A stretch of 64,000 bases of DNA from Candidatus Latescibacterota bacterium (lineage in GTDB: Bacteria; JAAXHH01). The stretch lies in contig JAJEHX010000005.1 of assembly GCA_022823465.1 (NCBI GenBank), forward strand, positions 124,001-188,000, written 5' to 3'. The notes beneath the pieces were generated by a model that worked only from the letters and a program-made list of their open reading frames with translations, was not told where the DNA came from and did no database searches. Position numbers and translations under genes: made by a program. Shown piece after piece: positions 26,720 through 35,869 of the stretch (its first letter is position 1; each line of letters opens with the position of its first letter).

Positions 26720-28187
26720 CAGGTGATTCCCTGCGCAGATGGGGGAAGAGGAGGACGTCCTTGATATTCGTGGAGTCCGTAATCAGCATGGCCAACCGGT
26801 CGATTCCGACGCCGCAGCCCCCGGTGGGCGGCATGCCGTACTCCATCGCCCGCAGGAAGTCTTCGTCCATGGCGTGGGCTTCCCCGTCGCCCCTGCGCTG
26901 CATCTCCACCTGCTCCTCGAACCGGCGGCGCTGGTCCAGCGGATCGTTCAACTCGGAAAACGCATTGGCGAATTCACTTCCGCAGATGAACAGTTCGAAT
27001 CGTTCGGTGAGTTCAGGATTTTCGCGGTGCCGCTTGGCCAGGGGGGATATTTCCACGGGATAGTCCGTGATGAAGGTCGGATTCACCAGGCGGTCCTGCA
27101 CGAAACGCTCGAAGAGTTCGTCGATCATCTTGCCCCGGCCGAGTTCGACGTTAACCTCCAGTCCCCGGTCGCCGCAAACCTGCGCGAGTTCACCGGCCGT
27201 CATGCCGGAGACGTCGATCTCCGCGTACTCGCGGATGGCATCGAGCATGGAAAGCCGAGGCCAGGGCGGGGTCAGGTCGATGGGCTGGCCCTGGTACGCG
27301 TGGTCCAGCGTGCCGTTGACTTCCTGGAAGACCCTGACGAAGAGCCGCTCCACCAGGTCCATGATGTACCGGTAATCCACGTAGGCGATGTAGAACTCCA
27401 GCATGGTGAATTCGGGATTGTGGGTACGGTCGATTCCTTCGTTGCGGAAGTCGTGCCCTATTTCATACACGCGTTCCATGCCGCCGACGATAAGCCGCTT
27501 GAGATAGAGTTCGTCGGCGATCCGCATGAAGAGCGGCATGTCCAGGGCCTGGTGGTGGGTCTTGAAGGGCCTTGCCAGCGCGCCGCCGTAAAGAGGCTGA
27601 AGGATCGGCGTTTCGACTTCGACGAATCCCTCGCCGTCCATGAACTGCTGAATGGACCGGATGAGCCGCGACCGCTTGAGGAAGACTTCTTTGACGCCGG
27701 GGTTGATGATGAGGTCCACGTAGCGCTGCCGGTACCGTGTTTCGATGTCCCGAAGGCCGTGCCATTTCTCGGGCAGCGCGCGGAGGGACTTCGACAGCAG
27801 CTTCAATTCATCCGCCATGACCGTGATCTCGCCGGTACGAGTCCGGAAGACGGCGCCCCTGACCCCCAGGAAGTCACCCACCTCGATCAACTCGTCGTAG
27901 ATTTCGTATTCACCGGAATCTACCCGGTCTAGTCGGACGTAGATCTGGATCCGGCCGGTCCGGTCGAGCAGGTGGGCAAAGCCGGACTTGCCGTGTCCTC
28001 GCTTGGAAACGATCCGTCCCGCCACCGTGACCGGTTCGGCGGATTCGATCAGGTCCTCCGCCTGCTCGAGTATGGACTGGGCGGGATGGGAGACATCGTA
28101 GCGGACCGGATACGGATCGATGCCGCGCGCGCGGATCTCGTCGAGCTTGTCGTGTCTTTGCCGGTTGAAATCGTTCGGGCTGTTCAC
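26706..28187 (-). CDS. lysS: lysine--tRNA ligase, class II
   Basis: 493 residues from GTG 28187, normal for bacterial LysRS. N-terminal OB-fold anticodon domain (VTVAGRIVSKRGHGKSGFAHL), motif 2 region (HDFRNEGIDRTHNPEFTMLE) and motif 3 (GCGVGIDRLAML). The GTG is preferred because the usual N terminus (DFNRQRHDKLDEIRARG) begins there and GGAG lies 9-10 nt upstream; an ATG at 28268 would add 27 atypical residues. It follows prfB in the same direction, an adjacency seen in several bacteria, and overlaps the Lol permease gene by 14 nt. Confidence 0.95.
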   Translation of the reverse strand: MNSPNDFNRQRHDKLDEIRARGIDPYPVRYDVSHPAQSILEQAEDLIESAEPVTVAGRIVSKRGHGKSGFAHLLDRTGRIQIYVRLDRVDSGEYEIYDELIEVGDFLGVRGAVFRTRTGEITVMADELKLLSKSLRALPEKWHGLRDIETRYRQRYVDLIINPGVKEVFLKRSRLIRSIQQFMDGEGFVEVETPILQPLYGGALARPFKTHHQALDMPLFMRIADELYLKRLIVGGMERVYEIGHDFRNEGIDRTHNPEFTMLEFYIAYVDYRYIMDLVERLFVRVFQEVNGTLDHAYQGQPIDLTPPWPRLSMLDAIREYAEIDVSGMTAGELAQVCGDRGLEVNVELGRGKMIDELFERFVQDRLVNPTFITDYPVEISPLAKRHRENPELTERFELFICGSEFANAFSELNDPLDQRRRFEEQVEMQRRGDGEAHAMDEDFLRAMEYGMPPTGGCGVGIDRLAMLITDSTNIKDVLLFPHLRRESPDGAT

Positions 28188-28387
28188 CCGTTTGCTCCGA
28201 AAGTCTCTGTGGCTGGTGCCGGATGGTTGACGGGGCGGTGAGCAGACTGTGCGAAGTGCCGTCGGCATAGTCGACCTGGTCGACGTAACTGGTCAGACGG
28301 GTGCCGGAATATAGGCGCGCCGGGTCTTCGTGTCAACTAAAAAGGACTTCTCGAAGGGTGGCGGGAAAGGGCGCGCACGGAGCGGGA

Positions 28388-29504
28388 CTACGTGCTTTTA
28401 ACGGGATCGTCGCGTCGGAGATAGTCCTCGATGAACGCGTCTATCCCTCCGTTCATCACGGACTGGATATTCCCGATCTCCGTACCGGTGCGATGGTCCT
28501 TGACCATGGTGTAGGGGTGAAATACGTAGGACCGGATCTGGCTGCCCCAGGCAATCTCCTTCTTATCGCCCTCGAGGCGTTCCCGTTTCTCTCTGATCGC
28601 CTCCTGGCGTTGCTGGTAGAGGCGGGACATCAGCACCTTCATGGCGCTTTCCCGGTTGCGGTGCTGGGACCGCTCCGACTGGCACTGGACGACAATGCCG
28701 GAGGGCTTGTGCGTGATGCGCACGGCCGAGGAAGTCTTGTTCACGTGCTGGCCGCCGGCGCCGCTCGCCCGGTAGACGTCGATCTCCAGGTCCGTCTCGT
28801 TGAGATCGATATCGCCCGGATCATCGATTTCAGGCAACACGGAAACCGAGGCGAAGGAGGTGTGCCGGCGATGATTCGAGTCGAAAGGCGAGATGCGGAC
28901 GAGCCGGTGGACCCCGGCTTCCGCCTTGAGGTAGCCGTACGCGTATTCACCGGTTACTTCGATGGATACGCTCTTGATGCCGGCTTCCTCCCCCGGCTGC
29001 AGGTCCAGGGTATCGAAAACGTAATCCCGGGACTCCATCCAGCGGAGGTACATGCGCATGAGCATCTCGGCCCAGTCCTGGGACTCCGTGCCGCCCGCTC
29101 CCGGATGAATGGAAACGATGGCGTTCTTCGTATCGTCCGGGGCCGACAGCATGCTCTGCAGCATCGCTGCTTCCAGGTGGCTCTGCAGTGACCGGACCCC
29201 GTCTTCTATCTCGTCGAATGCGTCCCGGTCGTCCTCCTCGGCGGCCAACTCAAAGAGCGTTTCCAGGTCTTCGGCCTGGCTTTCCATCTCGTTCCACAAA
29301 TCGACGATCTTCTTGTGGTCGCTGATCTCCCTGCTGATGGCCTGGGCCTTCGCCTGGTTGTTCCAGAAGTCAGGCTCCCCCATGACGCTTTCGAGACGAA
29401 CCGTCTCCTCCTGCCTCTTTTCTATGTCAAAGGCCCCTCCAGAGATAGGCCAGCTGATTTCGGCATGCTTCCAGCGTATTCTTGATTTCGGATGGTTCCA
29501 TCAT
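28388..29504 (-). CDS. prfB: peptide chain release factor 2 (programmed +1 frameshift)
   Basis: RF2 releases peptides at UGA and UAA. Frame 1 starts at ATG 29504 (AAGGAG upstream) and encodes 25 residues ending in WRGL, followed by an in-frame TGA as codon 26. A +1 shift there gives DIEKRQETVRLESVMGEPDFW and the rest of RF2, about 371 residues in all. The second part holds the GAGGTESQDWA (GGQ-domain entry), the stop-recognition loop with SPFDSNHRRHTSFASV and GAGGQHVNKTSSAVR. The codon-26 position and slippery sequence match the classic RF2 autoregulation: low RF2 slows UGA decoding and favours the shift. A reading from only 29383 would lack the true N terminus. Confidence 0.95.
29426..29441 (-). 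promoter_or_regulatory. RF2 +1 frameshift signal
   Basis: On the coding strand the sequence reads TGGAGGGGCCTTTGAC. An internal Shine-Dalgarno-like GGAGGGG lies just upstream of the slippery CTT and the TGA at codon 26. The arrangement matches the conserved prfB recoding site, with a spacer slightly shorter than the textbook one. Confidence 0.9.
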
Positions 29505-29653
29505 TTTCGGCTGTACTCCTTGTGCTATATGCTCAAGTCTTCGTAAATCTGATCAGGTGCCCGCGGCCAGGGCAATCCCGTGCCGGTCGCGGGCGGTACC
29601 CGGACGATGCGCCGAACCTTTCACAATATAGACAATCAACCCGCCGGATGCAC

Positions 29654-30697
29654 TCAGAACCGTCTGAAAGCCTCCTCCAGCAGTTCCTGGTCGCGGATGG
29701 AATCCGCCCCGGAGGAACGGACCGTCGCACCGGATTGTATACACGATACGAAGTGGGCGTTCGCCCGGCGAAACGCCCAGTCTCTGGGCGCCTGCGGCTG
29801 GGCGTGCTGCTGTATGGCGCCCGCCCTGTAGACCGAGACCCTGGCCGGCACGTTCTTCAACAGCGGGGGCGGCGTAAGGACCTCCACCCATCCGTCTTCG
29901 AAATACACCTTGACGCCCTCGTCCCAGAAATTCGCCGACAGCCGTCCTAGTTCGAGCACCGCGTCATAACCGGCCATGGTGAAGACCATCAGCTTGGTTG
30001 GACCGTCGAGGGTCGCGAATCTCAGTTCATGGACCTCGCCCAGCAGGTAGCGCATCAGGTTGATGTTGTGGCAGTAAAGGTTGTTTATGCTGTAAATCTC
30101 CCCGATTCGCTCCTGCTCCAGCCACTCCGGTGGCCGAGGTACGACTTCCGGATAGGTCTCGTCCGTCGTAATCGGCGTGCCGGCGTTGCAGACCCAGTCT
30201 CCCGCGAAACAATGGCCCCTTGCATGGGTAATCGCCCCTAGCTCGCTGGATGACCGCAGTTCGTCTATGATCGAACGGGCCATTTCAACGCCGGTATCGA
30301 AGCGTTTCATGTACCCGATCATAAGCTGACGTCCGCTCCGTTCGGCGGCTTCCACCATGCGGCGGGCGTCGGTCAGGTTGGTCGCCATGGGCTTCTCGAG
30401 ATAGACGTGCTTGCCCGCGTTCAACGCGTCGATGGAAACAGGCGCGTGGGCGTCGTCGAAGGTGATTTGCACGATGGCGTCTATCGAGGGGTCGGCGCAG
30501 AGTTCCTCGTGCGAATCGCAGACCCGGGAAACGCCGAAACGGTCCGCCACCAGGCGCGCGAGCCGGGGCCTGCGCTCGGCCAGGGCGACCACCTCGCATC
30601 CGTCCATTTCCGTGAAATTCGGCAGGTGGACCAGTTGTCCCATGAATCCCGCGCCGACGAAGCCGATCCTGATTCTTTCATCGCTTGAAGATCCCAC
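29654..30697 (-). CDS. Gfo/Idh/MocA family oxidoreductase
   Basis: 347-residue NAD(P)-dependent dehydrogenase. The Rossmann domain (about 1-125) has GFVGAGFMGQLVHLPNF and the conserved EKPMATNLTDA with the catalytic-region lysine. The C-terminal domain (about 130-345) contains YMKRFDTGVEMAR and NNLYCHNINLMRYLLG, placing a His near the active site. The family oxidises or reduces sugars, inositols and related cyclic substrates; substrate unknown. Its start codon follows 76 nt of non-coding sequence after the radC gene on the same strand. The gap 29505-29653 downstream of it holds nothing recognisable except the prfB leader. Confidence 0.9.
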   Translation of the reverse strand: MGSSSDERIRIGFVGAGFMGQLVHLPNFTEMDGCEVVALAERRPRLARLVADRFGVSRVCDSHEELCADPSIDAIVQITFDDAHAPVSIDALNAGKHVYLEKPMATNLTDARRMVEAAERSGRQLMIGYMKRFDTGVEMARSIIDELRSSSELGAITHARGHCFAGDWVCNAGTPITTDETYPEVVPRPPEWLEQERIGEIYSINNLYCHNINLMRYLLGEVHELRFATLDGPTKLMVFTMAGYDAVLELGRLSANFWDEGVKVYFEDGWVEVLTPPPLLKNVPARVSVYRAGAIQQHAQPQAPRDWAFRRANAHFVSCIQSGATVRSSGADSIRDQELLEEAFRRF

Positions 30698-30773
30698 GGT
30701 CCGCTCCCATGTTCACCGTGCCGCCGCACCTGCCTGCCGACCTCTCGCTACGCGCTGCCCCGCCGTTTTGCCG

Positions 30774-31472
30774 CTATATTAAACCCTTGCCGGCCAGGCT
30801 GGTAAAGGACTTTCGGCCGATGATGATATGATCCAGCACCTTGATGTCGATCATCTGGCCCGCGTCGACGAGTTGGGCCGTGATCTTGAGGTCGTCCTGG
30901 CTCGGGGTGGGATCGCCGCTGGGGTGGTTGTGTACGAAGATCACGGAGGCGGCCGAGTCGAGAATGGCGGGTTTGAACACCTCGCGGGGATGGACGATGC
31001 TCGCGGTCAGACTGCCCACCGATACGGTCACGCCCCGGATGAGACAGTTGCGCGCGTCGAGCATCAGGACCATGAAGATCTCCTTGCGCAGGTCCCGGAG
31101 TCTCGGCATGAAGTAGCGCGCCACGTCGGTGCTCGAAACGAAGGACTTCTGCTCCATGTCCTGCGCTTCGAGCCGGCGGCCGATTTCGATGGCAGAGGCG
31201 ATCTGGGCGGCCTTGACGGGGCCCACGCCCGACACCCGGCACAACTCGCTCAGCTCCCGGGTGGCGAGGTGGCGCAGTCCTCCGAAATGCTGCAGCAGGT
31301 CACGGGAGATTTCAATGACGTCCCTCCCCCCGGAACCATTTCCCGTGCGCAGCAGCAGCGCGATAAGTTCCGTATCCGAAAGCGTATGGATGCCGTACTT
31401 GAGCAGCCGCTCCCTGGGTTTTTCGTCCTCGGGCCAGTCCTTGATCGGCGTTATTCCCTGTAAATCGGTCAT
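30774..31472 (-). CDS. radC: RadC/JAB-domain protein
   Basis: 232 residues. N-terminal UPF0758 helix-hairpin-helix part (LSDTELIALLLRTGNG, LCRVSGVGPVKAAQIASAIE) and C-terminal JAMM metalloprotease-like domain with MLDARNCLIRG and the metal-binding HNHPSGDPTPSQDD. Historically called a DNA repair protein, but the role is disputed; the JAMM motif is intact. The start at 31472 is chosen because the usual N terminus (GITPIKDWPEDEKPRERLL) follows directly. Confidence 0.92.
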   Translation of the reverse strand: MTDLQGITPIKDWPEDEKPRERLLKYGIHTLSDTELIALLLRTGNGSGGRDVIEISRDLLQHFGGLRHLATRELSELCRVSGVGPVKAAQIASAIEIGRRLEAQDMEQKSFVSSTDVARYFMPRLRDLRKEIFMVLMLDARNCLIRGVTVSVGSLTASIVHPREVFKPAILDSAASVIFVHNHPSGDPTPSQDDLKITAQLVDAGQMIDIKVLDHIIIGRKSFTSLAGKGLI

Positions 31473-31562
31473 TGCGTATGCCCTCTTTCCTGGTCGGTGA
31501 ACCATTGCATGTTGACCGATTTAGTCGAAAACCAATTCGGGAATCTCGTATGTTATCGTTTT

Positions 31563-32405
31563 CTATCGAGCCTCCTCGCCGGGACTATCCGTCGAACCGG
31601 TACCCGACTCCGGCGCGTCTTTCGTTACGGCTGGCTTTAACGCCTCCACGAAGGGCTTGAACAGGTCGATGGGGACGGGGAACAGCGTGGTGGAATTGTT
31701 TTCCGCCGCCACGACCGAAAGGGTCTGGAGGTAACGCAACTGCACGGCGACGGGATGGGTGCCCATGACGTGGGCGGCTTCGGAGAGTTTTTCCGCGGCC
31801 TGCTGCTCACCCAGAGCGTTGATGACCTTGGCCCGGCGTTCCCGTTCCGCTTCCGCCTGCTTGGCCATGGCCCGCTGCATCTCCAGGGGCAGATCGACGT
31901 TCTTGATGACGACCATGGACACCTTGATGCCCCAGGGTTCGGTCTGCTGGTCCAAGAGGATTTGCAGGTCCTCGTTGATCTTGTCCCGGTTGGACAGCAA
32001 ATCGTCCAGTTCCACCTGCCCGAGTACGCTCCGCAGCGAGGTCTGGGCCAGCTGATGAGTCGCCAGCAGAAAATCCTCCACCTCGGTGATCGCCTTCTCC
32101 GGATCCAGGACCCGGAAGTAGATCACCGCGTTGACCTTGATGGACACGTTGTCCCGGGTGATCACGTCCTGGGCCGGCACATCCTTGGTCACGGTGCGCA
32201 GGCTGACCTTTTCCATCTTGTCGATTCCGGGAATCAGGATCACGATGCCCGGCCCGTTCTTGCCGATCAGGGCCTTGGAAAGGCGGCCCAGCCGGAAGAC
32301 AACGCCCCGCTCGTACTCGCGCAGTATCTTGACCGCGTTGGTGAAGAGTATGATGAGGATCAGGATGATTACGATCGTCGATAGCTGAAATCCGTCAAAG
32401 AACAT
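31563..32405 (-). CDS. slipin (stomatin/SPFH band-7 protein)
   Basis: 280 residues: one N-terminal membrane helix ([17 protein letters not shown]), then the SPFH domain ([48 protein letters not shown]) and a coiled-coil tail with [20 protein letters not shown]. Slipins form membrane rings and are typically encoded next to NfeD partners, as here. GGGAGG precedes ATG 32405; the longer in-frame start at 32474 would overlap nfeD. It probably acts with the upstream NfeD in membrane quality control or microdomain organisation. Confidence 0.93.
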   Translation of the reverse strand: MFFDGFQLSTIVIILILIILFTNAVKILREYERGVVFRLGRLSKALIGKNGPGIVILIPGIDKMEKVSLRTVTKDVPAQDVITRDNVSIKVNAVIYFRVLDPEKAITEVEDFLLATHQLAQTSLRSVLGQVELDDLLSNRDKINEDLQILLDQQTEPWGIKVSMVVIKNVDLPLEMQRAMAKQAEAERERRAKVINALGEQQAAEKLSEAAHVMGTHPVAVQLRYLQTLSVVAAENNSTTLFPVPIDLFKPFVEALKPAVTKDAPESGTGSTDSPGEEAR

Positions 32406-32421
32406 GGGCGTCCTCCCCTTA

Positions 32422-33741
32422 TTATGTTGCGTCCGTATCTGATTCCAGGCTTTCCACCTTGAGTCGCAGGCCATTGACCTCCACTACCCTAATCGGCGTA
32501 TCGGGCTCGATGGGCGTTTCGCTCGTGGCGAACCAGTATTCGCCGTGGACGAACACCTTGCCGTTCCGGCCGTCCACGGCCGTGCGCGCGTGGCCCGTCT
32601 CGCCGATCAGTCCCTGGCTGCCCGTGGTCGTGCGCCGCTTCTGGGCCTTCAGCGCGTAACCCACGGCGAAAAGCGTGAAGGCCGCGGTCGCGATCACGGC
32701 CGGAATGATGGCATACAGGGAAATGCGCAGATAGGGATCGGGCGAATCGATGAGCATCATCGAACCGATCGTGAAGGAAACGGCGCCGCCGAGGGTCAGA
32801 AGGCCCCCGCTGGCCACGAACAGTTCCGTGACGAACAACCCCAATCCGAGCAGGAGCAGCAGAAGCCCCGCGTAGTTGATGGGCAGCGTCTGCAGGGCGA
32901 AAAGCCCGATGACAATGCACATGCCGCCCACGACGCCGGGGAAGATGGCCCCGGGGTTGATGAACTCGTAGATGAGCCCATAGAACCCGAGCATCATCAG
33001 GAGATAGGCGATGTTGGGATTGGAGAGCACGTTCAGTACCCGGTGATGCCAGCTCATTTCCCTGATCTGTACCTCGGCGTCCTTCGTGCGCAACACCCGG
33101 TTGCCTTCCCGGACTTCAACGACGGTTCCGTCGATCCGTATGAGCAGGGAGTCCAGCGTGGCCACGTTCAGGTCCACGACGTTCTGCTCCACGGCTTCCC
33201 GGTCGGTCAGGGCCTCGGCCTTCCGCACCGCCAGCTCCGCCCAGTCCGCGTTCCGGCCGTGCTTGTCGGCGATGGACCGGATATAGCTCGCGGAGAAGTT
33301 CTCGACCTTCTCCTGCATGGTGGAGTCCGCCACCGCGCCCCCGATGCCGACCGGACTTGCCGCGCCTATGCTCGTGCCCGGCGCCATGGCGGCGACGTGG
33401 GCACTCATGGTGATGAACACGCCCGCCGAACCGGCGCCCGCGCCGCTGGGCGCCACGTAGACCACGACGGGCACATTGGACGCGAGCATATCCTTGATGA
33501 TCAACTGGGTGGATTCGAGGAGGCCGCCAGGCGTGTCGAGCATGATTACCAGGCACTCCGCCCGGTCGTCTTCAGCCCGCTCGATGGCGGCGGACACGTG
33601 CTGGACGCTGACCGGACCGATCGGGCCCGTCAAATTGATGACGTCGACCCGGGATGCCGCCGCATCGCCCGCTTCCAGGTTGGCAAGCGTAAAGGCCAGC
33701 AGGAAGAAAAGAAGGGTTCTGGATGGATTCATCATGACCAT
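32422..33741 (-). CDS. NfeD family protein with ClpP-like serine protease domain
   Basis: About 439 residues. Signal-like N terminus, then a SppA/ClpP-class protease domain: [19 protein letters not shown], the nucleophile region [16 protein letters not shown] and [11 protein letters not shown]. Several membrane helices follow (about 245-360, for example [17 protein letters not shown]). A C-terminal OB-fold NfeD domain holds [15 protein letters not shown]. This is the long NfeD class that cleaves the stomatin partner in archaea; the slipin gene follows 16 nt downstream. The frame stays open upstream into the acyltransferase gene, but that part is a shadow; translation begins at the ATG cluster 33741/33735/33732. 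Confidence 0.92.
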   Translation of the reverse strand: MVMMNPSRTLLFFLLAFTLANLEAGDAAASRVDVINLTGPIGPVSVQHVSAAIERAEDDRAECLVIMLDTPGGLLESTQLIIKDMLASNVPVVVYVAPSGAGAGSAGVFITMSAHVAAMAPGTSIGAASPVGIGGAVADSTMQEKVENFSASYIRSIADKHGRNADWAELAVRKAEALTDREAVEQNVVDLNVATLDSLLIRIDGTVVEVREGNRVLRTKDAEVQIREMSWHHRVLNVLSNPNIAYLLMMLGFYGLIYEFINPGAIFPGVVGGMCIVIGLFALQTLPINYAGLLLLLLGLGLFVTELFVASGGLLTLGGAVSFTIGSMMLIDSPDPYLRISLYAIIPAVIATAAFTLFAVGYALKAQKRRTTTGSQGLIGETGHARTAVDGRNGKVFVHGEYWFATSETPIEPDTPIRVVEVNGLRLKVESLESDTDAT

Positions 33742-33773
33742 GCCTGTTTGCCTGTCGTCATCCTCGGCCGTGG

Positions 33774-35810
33774 TTAAGTACGATGATTCGGATTCAGCAG
33801 GTGAACGATCTGCACCGCCTGGAACAACGCCGCGGGCTCGATCTGGGGCCTGAGGGACCGGCGCCGGGGGAACAGGGTGGTTTCTCCCATCATGGGCGGC
33901 GCCACCACGACTTCGACGAGTCCCGGGTTTATTCGCATGTTCCGCCTGGGACACTTGGGCCAGATGGAATGAATCCCCCTGAAGGCCATGGGGATGAGTA
34001 CGACGTCCGGCGGTATCTTGCTGAACAGGCCGTGCTGCAGAGGGATGGACTGGATATCGAAGGCCGCGGTGGTTCCCGCGGCGTAGATTATGCCCGGCCG
34101 CTCTTCCAGCAGTCCGGCGAAACGCTGGGTCGCGTTGTTGGTGTCCCCGGCCCGGGGAAGGACCACGTATCCGTCGACCTCCTCGAGCAGCCGGTCGAAT
34201 TCCGCGGCGTTCACCCCGAACAGCGTCGTGCTCCACGAACCCAGGCGGAGGGTCACGTACTCCGTCAGGCCCGACCGGGACAGGATGGTGCAGGGGCGGG
34301 ATTCTTCCCAGCCCAGGGCGTCCAGCAGGACGCGGGACTGAAGCACCTTGTACATGACGGGATGGTCGAAGACGCTCTGGTGCGTGGGAAAGAACAGGAC
34401 CTTGTAACGGCCCTCGTGCAGCTTGAGCACACGGGCCAGTTCGCCGACCATCGGGTCGACGTGCACCTTGACTGTGATGCCGAAGATCTTCAGCGTCCTG
34501 TCGGCCCAGGTCAGGCTGTTGTGCCAGGCCGCATCGAGCCGCTCCCGATCGTCCAGGCCCTCTTCCTCTATCGCGAGTTTGTTTCTCACGTACCGCCAGG
34601 ACGTCCCGATCCACCGAGTGAGCCTGGTGGCGCGTTGTATGGGCGAATACCGGGCGTTTCGGCCTACGTGCGGATATTCCAGGAAATGGCCGGCGGCGCT
34701 CCGGTCCAGCAGGGGAGGCACCGCCATGGGTTGCAGCATGGAGGCGAGTTCGTCGGGGATTTTTGCCTCATCCTCGCCGTTCTTCATGTGCTGGTTGATC
34801 CTGTGGATGACCAGGTTGCATTTTTCCATCAAGCCATTGGCCAGGTCGACCATGTCCCGCGTCAGGCTCGTATAATGATGGCCGTACCAGTACCCGGTGG
34901 GCTTGAGCTGGGCGGGGTTTTCCTGGTGCGCCTGGAAGAACTCCACCATCATGGCCTGGCCGAGGAGGATATCTTCCTGTATGCCGTCTACCTTGCGCTG
35001 GATGTATTTACTCGGGACGTGCCGGCGGCAGAACTCGGCCAGCAGTTCGGCGTCACTGATGATCTTCCACACCGCGCAGCCGAACCACGCGAAGTTGGTA
35101 TAGGTATTGTAGCGAACGGCGAGCAGTTCACCGGCGGCCAGGTACTCGAGCGTATGCTGCGCGGTATATTGGAAGATGTCCCGCAGCTTCGATTCCGTGT
35201 CCTTTCCGTCGAGCGTACACGCGTAGGTCGTCTGCCACAGAGGATCGTCCTCCGGCACGATGGCCTTGAGCTTCTCAGCCACGGGCTGGGCGTGCGACAG
35301 GGGCACGCGGGACAGCCTGGCCCCGGCCAGGGCGGCCTCGCCTTCGTCCGGCTTGAACACGTTGCTGGCCCGCAGGGCCTCCACGTAAACCGTCTGGTAC
35401 AACTCAAGAAACTGTGCCCCCGTCCCCTGTTCATTACGGAGGAACTGTTCTCTGACCCGTGCGTACAGTTGCACCGCCTGGTAGTAATCGGGCGCGACCC
35501 GCCGCAACTGGTCGTAGGCTTCCCCCATCCGCTGGTCGCGGAGCCCGGGTACGCCTTCGTAGATCGCGCCGATCAGCCGGGCGCGGTAGCCCAGGCCCTC
35601 CAGTCCTATGGGACCATCGGGCGTCCGGGAGGGCGGCCATTTCAGCAGATCGGGATCGACGCCTTCGAAGTAACCCTCGCTGTTCGCCAGGTCCAGCACG
35701 CCCTGCGCCGCCTGGTCGTACACCGTGAGCAGGACGTCCACGTTCCTGATCAGCGTCTGGTGGTCGAACCAGATTGAGGACGTATCGATTTTATCGGAAG
35801 GTACGCTCAT
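33774..35810 (-). CDS. PlsB/PlsC-superfamily acyltransferase with large N-terminal region
   Basis: 678 residues. The C-terminal third has a glycerolipid acyltransferase core: motif I THQSVFDHP (HX4D, the catalytic pair), a region around SRSGLTEYVTLRLGSWS, DGYVVLPRAGD, and a motif IV-like LIPMAFRG. The N-terminal roughly 400 residues are helical and unassigned, including NFAWFGCAVWKII and YGHHYTSLTRDMVD. The size and domain order suggest a glycerol-3-phosphate or lysophosphatidate acyltransferase comparable with PlsB in length, but the N-terminal part is not the typical PlsB one. Substrate not determinable. 32 nt upstream of nfeD. Confidence 0.8.
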   Translation of the reverse strand: MSVPSDKIDTSSIWFDHQTLIRNVDVLLTVYDQAAQGVLDLANSEGYFEGVDPDLLKWPPSRTPDGPIGLEGLGYRARLIGAIYEGVPGLRDQRMGEAYDQLRRVAPDYYQAVQLYARVREQFLRNEQGTGAQFLELYQTVYVEALRASNVFKPDEGEAALAGARLSRVPLSHAQPVAEKLKAIVPEDDPLWQTTYACTLDGKDTESKLRDIFQYTAQHTLEYLAAGELLAVRYNTYTNFAWFGCAVWKIISDAELLAEFCRRHVPSKYIQRKVDGIQEDILLGQAMMVEFFQAHQENPAQLKPTGYWYGHHYTSLTRDMVDLANGLMEKCNLVIHRINQHMKNGEDEAKIPDELASMLQPMAVPPLLDRSAAGHFLEYPHVGRNARYSPIQRATRLTRWIGTSWRYVRNKLAIEEEGLDDRERLDAAWHNSLTWADRTLKIFGITVKVHVDPMVGELARVLKLHEGRYKVLFFPTHQSVFDHPVMYKVLQSRVLLDALGWEESRPCTILSRSGLTEYVTLRLGSWSTTLFGVNAAEFDRLLEEVDGYVVLPRAGDTNNATQRFAGLLEERPGIIYAAGTTAAFDIQSIPLQHGLFSKIPPDVVLIPMAFRGIHSIWPKCPRRNMRINPGLVEVVVAPPMMGETTLFPRRRSLRPQIEPAALFQAVQIVHLLNPNHRT

Positions 35811-35869
35811 ATTCAGGTCTTCAAGGCCGTGCCGGGAAGCACCGGCACCGGTTCGTCAGGATCGGATGT

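Noticed and set aside
33742-34614. Extended N terminus for the NfeD gene
   Set aside because: The frame is open but the translation is Arg/Gly-rich and lies out of frame inside the acyltransferase gene; the signal sequence starts at 33741-33732.
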